Assembly (NCBI RefSeq): GCF_001613005.1
Contig: NZ_BDBN01000057.1
Location: 1-64,000, forward strand
DNA length: 64,000 nucleotides
Source: Nocardia nova NBRC 15556
GTDB lineage: Bacteria; Actinomycetota; Actinomycetes; Mycobacteriales; Mycobacteriaceae
Reading direction: 5' to 3'
Positions 61,401 to 64,000 of this stretch are shown one piece after another. Both the position numbers and the translations under genes were made by a program. The first letter of the stretch is position 1; the number at the start of each line of letters is the position of its first letter. The notes under the pieces were generated by a model. The model had not been told where the DNA came from, searched no databases, and saw nothing but the letters and a program-made list of their open reading frames with translations.

Positions 61401-62143
61401 TCGAGCATGCGCTGACAGAACCCGTGGGTGGTGGAGATGGTGCCGGCATCGAAATCCGACAGCGCGGCGACCAGCCGCCGGCGCCGCCGCGCCACCTCGG
61501 CCGGGTCGGCATCGGCCAGATGCGCGATCAGCTCGTCGGCACCGGCGCGCGCGGCCGCCGGATCGTCGAGGGCCGCCGCGACCGTGACGAACCGCTCCCG
61601 CGTGCGTTCCCGCAACTCCTGGGTCGCCGCCCGGCTGAAGGTCACCAGCAGCAACTGCGAGATGTCGACCAGCCCCTCGGCGACGAACCGCACCGCCAGC
61701 CCGACGATGGCGTAGGTCTTCCCGGTCCCCGCGCTCGCCTCGAGAACGGTTGTCCCCGTGGGCAGGTCACCGCACAGGTCGAATTGGCCGAACAGTGCGG
61801 AGCCACCTGGACGGACGCCCCTCGAACGCAGAGCGTCGCCGATGCGCCCGGGATCGGAGGATGCACCGTCTCTGCGGTTGAACGACGCGTGGACGGGCGC
61901 CGGTTCGGATTCCACGCCGGCGAAGCGCGCGGCCACACGTCCGTCCGCATGTCGGGCCTCATCCGCCTGAGGCGCAGGACTGTGATTCTCCGCCCCGTCG
62001 CCGGACTGCACCTCATCCACGGCGAAAAGCTCTCCGGCGTCGACTGTTTCGTTCGTGGTACGAGTGTGCCGGCGGTGAGTGGTGGCGTGCGCCGCCGCTT
62101 CCGGGGTGCGCAGATCGGCGACGGGGAACAGTTCCTCGGTCAT
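58478..62143 (-). CDS. recB: Exodeoxyribonuclease V beta subunit RecB
   Basis: 1221 residues from ATG 62143, coupled to recC (ATGA). An unusual N-terminal extension of about 125 residues, low-complexity and acidic, precedes the UvrD-type helicase motif I ASAGTGKTYAIVGLA and motif II VTLVDEFQDTDPLQWDIL. The C-terminal nuclease domain ends with GSIDAVLRTDGPRFLVVDYK, the catalytic Asp and DYK motif. RecB is the 3'-5' helicase and nuclease of RecBCD. Confidence 0.95.
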   Translation of the reverse strand: MTEELFPVADLRTPEAAAHATTHRRHTRTTNETVDAGELFAVDEVQSGDGAENHSPAPQADEARHADGRVAARFAGVESEPAPVHASFNRRDGASSDPGRIGDALRSRGVRPGGSALFGQFDLCGDLPTGTTVLEASAGTGKTYAIVGLAVRFVAEGLVDISQLLLVTFSRAATQELRERTRERFVTVAAALDDPAAARAGADELIAHLADADPAEVARRRRRLVAALSDFDAGTISTTHGFCQRMLDELGIAGEHDPRVRLVEGIEELVSTVAEDLYLARYARGGAPMPVRQALSLAAAAVADRRARLVPGKELGDHPAAEAAAFAAAVRAEVDRRKRLSGIRDFDDQLVLLHDVLADPVHGERACRRIRDRFRVTLVDEFQDTDPLQWDILRRVFHDHTTLVLVGDPKQAIYAFRGAEVLSYLDAVAHAETRRELDTNRRSDAGLLAALHHLLGGAALGHAQITVPPVTAVRPQSRLTGPEGAAVPLRLRCFPRQGAGALNGSGFPVVGRQRDRVATDLAADIVRTLESGARIGDRALGPGDITVLVRTRAQIDLVRAELDRAGVASVLAGGASVFATRSATDWLWVLRALEQPHRGDRVRLAATTPLLGLSAADIDAGGADLVGRLSTQLRDAARLFARSGFAAVFDRLSAQAQPAPRLLAQSGGERRLTDLRHIAQLLDEVAARESLGLTALTRWLADRVRDPASGAVAGRSRRLDRDAAAVQIATVHASKGLEFPVVYLPFAWDGAKNPNPSTLLFHDGDERVLDVGGPEAPGYAEHRRRCEAEEAGEELRLLYVAVTRAQCQVVAWWAPAYGTAAAPLHRMILGRAPGSADVPARSEVPADPIVLQQLREWAAAAGPGLIEIEPVRAAVEAQLRTERDHTGDKTLEAARFTRSVDHEWRRTSYSALTASAHETAHGTTDFAATEAVEGGADEPLTPAPELGPGLGSDDEFAGAAPSLMNDLPYGAEFGTLVHGVLELVDTDAPDLAAEVRMRCEQAVEQLMADIDPGALAHALVAVLRTPCDPVALADIRSRDRLNELEFELPLAGGDDPVAQRVTVRRIGALLREHLRSDDPFATYADALDLLDDVPLRGYLTGSIDAVLRTDGPRFLVVDYKTNRLGTGELTVAHYRRDRMAEEMMRSHYPLQALLYSAALHRYLRWRLPGYDPARHLGGVRYLFVRAMIGPATPPGHGVFDWDPPAELIVALSDLLAGKDSR

Positions 62144-64000
62144 GGCTGCCCCTGGGATTCGTTGGCCAGCAGCGGATTCCACAGTCGCCGGGCCACCGAG
62201 CCGAATGTGGTGGTTTCGCCGTACCGGTCCGGTTCGGGCAGCGGGGTTTCCAGTTGCTCGAAGGCCGGTTCGGGTCCCCGGATGTAGGTCAGGTAGCGGT
62301 CGGTGTGGTCGCCGAACGGGCGCGGCCCCTTCGGTCCGCCGTAGAACTCCTCCTCCGCGGCGGCGCGGGCAGAGTCGAGATCGGCTCCGCGGCAGCGGCG
62401 TTCGGCATAGACCGCCGATGCCGACGGCGCGAACGACAGCGGTTCGGCCAGGCCATCCTCGCGCAGATCGGCCAGCTCGCGCAGCAGGTCCGCCGCGAGC
62501 GCGGGGGCCGGTGCGGTCAGCGACGAACGCCAGGCCGGGCGGCCGAACTTACCGCGTCCGATGCTCACGGCCTGCCAGCTCTGATGGCGTTCGGTGGCGG
62601 CCAGCGCCAGCAGCCGCACCCACGCCGCCATCCGATGTTTGGGCGCGAGGCGGGAATAGGTGGTGCGTACGACCGCGTCGTCGTGCACATCGGCGACCGT
62701 CCCGGTGAGCCGCCGCCCCGATCCCAGATCCACCGCGATATCGATGGTGCGCGCCGGCGCCTGCTGCAGTGGCGCGGCGACCTGCACCAGCCGGTCGACC
62801 GTGGATTCCACCTCGGCCAGCACCGCCGCGCCGAGGCCGAAGGGCGGCAGGGTTCCGCGCCGCCATTCCGCGGCGCGCAGGGCAGCCGGATCCGCGCCGG
62901 TGAGCCGGGCCGCCAGCATGCGTTCACCGATATTCCAGGTGGCCAGCCCGGTCAGTTCGATGGGCAGGCGTTCGTCGATGTCCTCGTCCTCCTCCGGCAC
63001 CCGGATGCCCAGGCGCTGCCACAGGAAGGCCCGGATCGGATGTTCGGCGAACGAGACCAGTTCCGCCAGTTCGACATCCGTGCGCGCCACGGCGGGCAGC
63101 GGGCCGGGCAGCCACGGCGGACTCGGTTGCGCGGGGCGCGCCGCGGCGCGGGCGGCGGCCAGCGCGAGAGTGTCGAAACCGAACGGGTCGCGCGCGTCGA
63201 AGTTGCTGCCGTCGTAGGCCTGCAGCGGATGACGGCGCACCACGTCACCGGTGCCGCGGTGGGCGCGCACCACATCGATCAGTTCCGCGAGCGGCGTGAC
63301 CGGCGGCCGGGGCGTTCCGGTCACCGGATCGGCGCCGGTGTAGAGCACGACGAGACGGTCTTCGGCGGCGAGGACGGCATCGAGTAGCAGTCCGCGGTCC
63401 TCGCTGCGCGAATCACGTTCGCCGACAAGCGGTTCCCGCGCGGTGACGTCGTCGCCGTCGATGCCGCCGGTGCGCGGAAACACCTCGTCGTCGAGCCCGA
63501 GCAGCACCACCACCCGGTGCGGGACCGACCGCATCGGCGCCAGGCCACAGACGGTGAGCTCGCCGGTGCGGTAGTTCGAGCGCGGCGCCCGGGCCCGCGA
63601 CCGCGCCCGCAGGGCCGCGATCACATCGGGCAGCCGCAATTCGGCCGCATCCGCGTGTTCGAAGGCGGCGGCGAGTTCGCGCCGCGCCTGCACGCCCTGC
63701 CAGGCCGCGGCGGCCGGCAGATCGGTGAGCAGATCGAGCGCGCGGTGCAGGATCTGCAACCACTGCCGCGCGGGTCGCGGTGTGCCGGCGGGTTCGGCCG
63801 GGGTGGGTCCGCTCAGATCGCGCACACAGACAGCGAGCCGGTCGACGAATTCGGCGAACCGCCCCGCCAGGTCCACATCGCCGGAGTCGACGTCCTCCAG
63901 CGGCAAGGCCAGATCCAGCCAGTCCTCCCCCGATTCCCCGGCGGCGACGCCGAGCAGAATCCGGTCGACGGCCGCGTTGAGGGTGTTCTGGCCGAATTCG
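62140..64000 (-). CDS. recC: Exodeoxyribonuclease V gamma subunit RecC, truncated by window edge
   Basis: The frame is open to base 64000 (about 620 C-terminal residues), so the start lies beyond the window. Internal ALDLLTDLPAAAAWQGVQAR and VVLLGLDDEVFPRTGGIDGDD, followed by C-terminal VDLGSGRRLTGTVADVHDD and YAERRCRGADLDSARAAAEE, match RecC. The catalytically dead nuclease-like C-terminus reads Chi in E. coli. Order recC-recB-recD is standard. Confidence 0.92.
   Translation of the reverse strand, partial: EFGQNTLNAAVDRILLGVAAGESGEDWLDLALPLEDVDSGDVDLAGRFAEFVDRLAVCVRDLSGPTPAEPAGTPRPARQWLQILHRALDLLTDLPAAAAWQGVQARRELAAAFEHADAAELRLPDVIAALRARSRARAPRSNYRTGELTVCGLAPMRSVPHRVVVLLGLDDEVFPRTGGIDGDDVTAREPLVGERDSRSEDRGLLLDAVLAAEDRLVVLYTGADPVTGTPRPPVTPLAELIDVVRAHRGTGDVVRRHPLQAYDGSNFDARDPFGFDTLALAAARAAARPAQPSPPWLPGPLPAVARTDVELAELVSFAEHPIRAFLWQRLGIRVPEEDEDIDERLPIELTGLATWNIGERMLAARLTGADPAALRAAEWRRGTLPPFGLGAAVLAEVESTVDRLVQVAAPLQQAPARTIDIAVDLGSGRRLTGTVADVHDDAVVRTTYSRLAPKHRMAAWVRLLALAATERHQSWQAVSIGRGKFGRPAWRSSLTAPAPALAADLLRELADLREDGLAEPLSFAPSASAVYAERRCRGADLDSARAAAEEEFYGGPKGPRPFGDHTDRYLTYIRGPEPAFEQLETPLPEPDRYGETTTFGSVARRLWNPLLANESQGQP

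Noticed and set aside
58556..62287. 1243-codon open frame on the plus strand across recB
   Set aside because: Antisense shadow of recB, which shows complete helicase and nuclease motifs.

Overview
The window is high-GC, densely packed actinobacterial chromosome, most likely from Nocardia or a close relative. This is inferred from GTG/TTG starts, four-base ATGA/GTGA gene overlaps, F420/LLM-type oxidoreductases, an XRE-DUF397 pair, an MmyB-type regulator, an ECF41 sigma factor and many TetR/MarR genes with divergent palindromic operators. I saw no tRNA, rRNA, CRISPR array, transposase, integrase or attachment site.

Layout. 1-2852 is the 3' end of a Wadjet-type SMC ATPase (JetC). 2.9-9.9 kb holds small metabolic genes: an M15 peptidase, an FMN reductase, a MarR gene with a divergent target, an EstB-type hydrolase, three small genes, and an XRE/DUF397 pair. 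10.2-12.2 kb is a heavy-metal island: a MerR gene with a Cys-Cys protein, divergent from a CmtR-like sensor and a CDF exporter. 12.2-13.1 kb is an alpha/beta hydrolase gene behind a 17-codon leader ORF and mutually exclusive RNA stems. 13.3-31 kb is accessory metabolism in regulator-plus-target pairs: ECF41 with a FAD oxidoreductase, HxlR with an NTF2 protein, two TetR-type units, MmyB with SnoaL, and a tautomerase with a zinc alcohol dehydrogenase. One truncated oxidoreductase and an intergenic repeat present in two copies lie here too.

30.3-43.8 kb carries class I fumarase, a MarR gene, and a compact stressosome operon: RsbR, RsbS, RsbT, an RsbX-type phosphatase, and a large RsbU_N-PAS-GAF-PP2C-HATPase protein. 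A GTTT-N15-GGGTAT promoter of SigB/SigF type precedes it. Next come an XRE-TetR fusion regulator and a three-gene operon (acyl-CoA dehydrogenase, APH-like kinase, SDR) resembling the 4-hydroxyacyl-CoA pathway of LvaA/LvaC and ACAD10/11. A second SigB-like promoter lies before a small gene that is wholly overlapped on the opposite strand by a DUF3618 reading frame. A holin-like membrane protein and an RsbV-type antagonist follow.

43.8-64 kb holds an LLM oxidoreductase, a methenyl-THF cyclohydrolase (FchA), an L,D-transpeptidase and a FolD. The FolD lacks the cyclohydrolase lysine, so FchA may complete its pathway. After these come a DUF218 protein, a PrmC-like methyltransferase, an SPFH/zinc-ribbon/membrane-protein trio resembling B. 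subtilis YdjIGH, a NUDIX gene, an SDR, a succinic-semialdehyde-type dehydrogenase with a divergent TetR, and recC-recB-recD. The recC gene runs off the right edge.

The strongest candidates for undescribed biology are the leader-ORF RNA switch at 12.3 kb, the split FolD/FchA one-carbon pair, the stress-promoter-driven stressosome operon, and the two-copy intergenic element at 13.84 and 18.38 kb.
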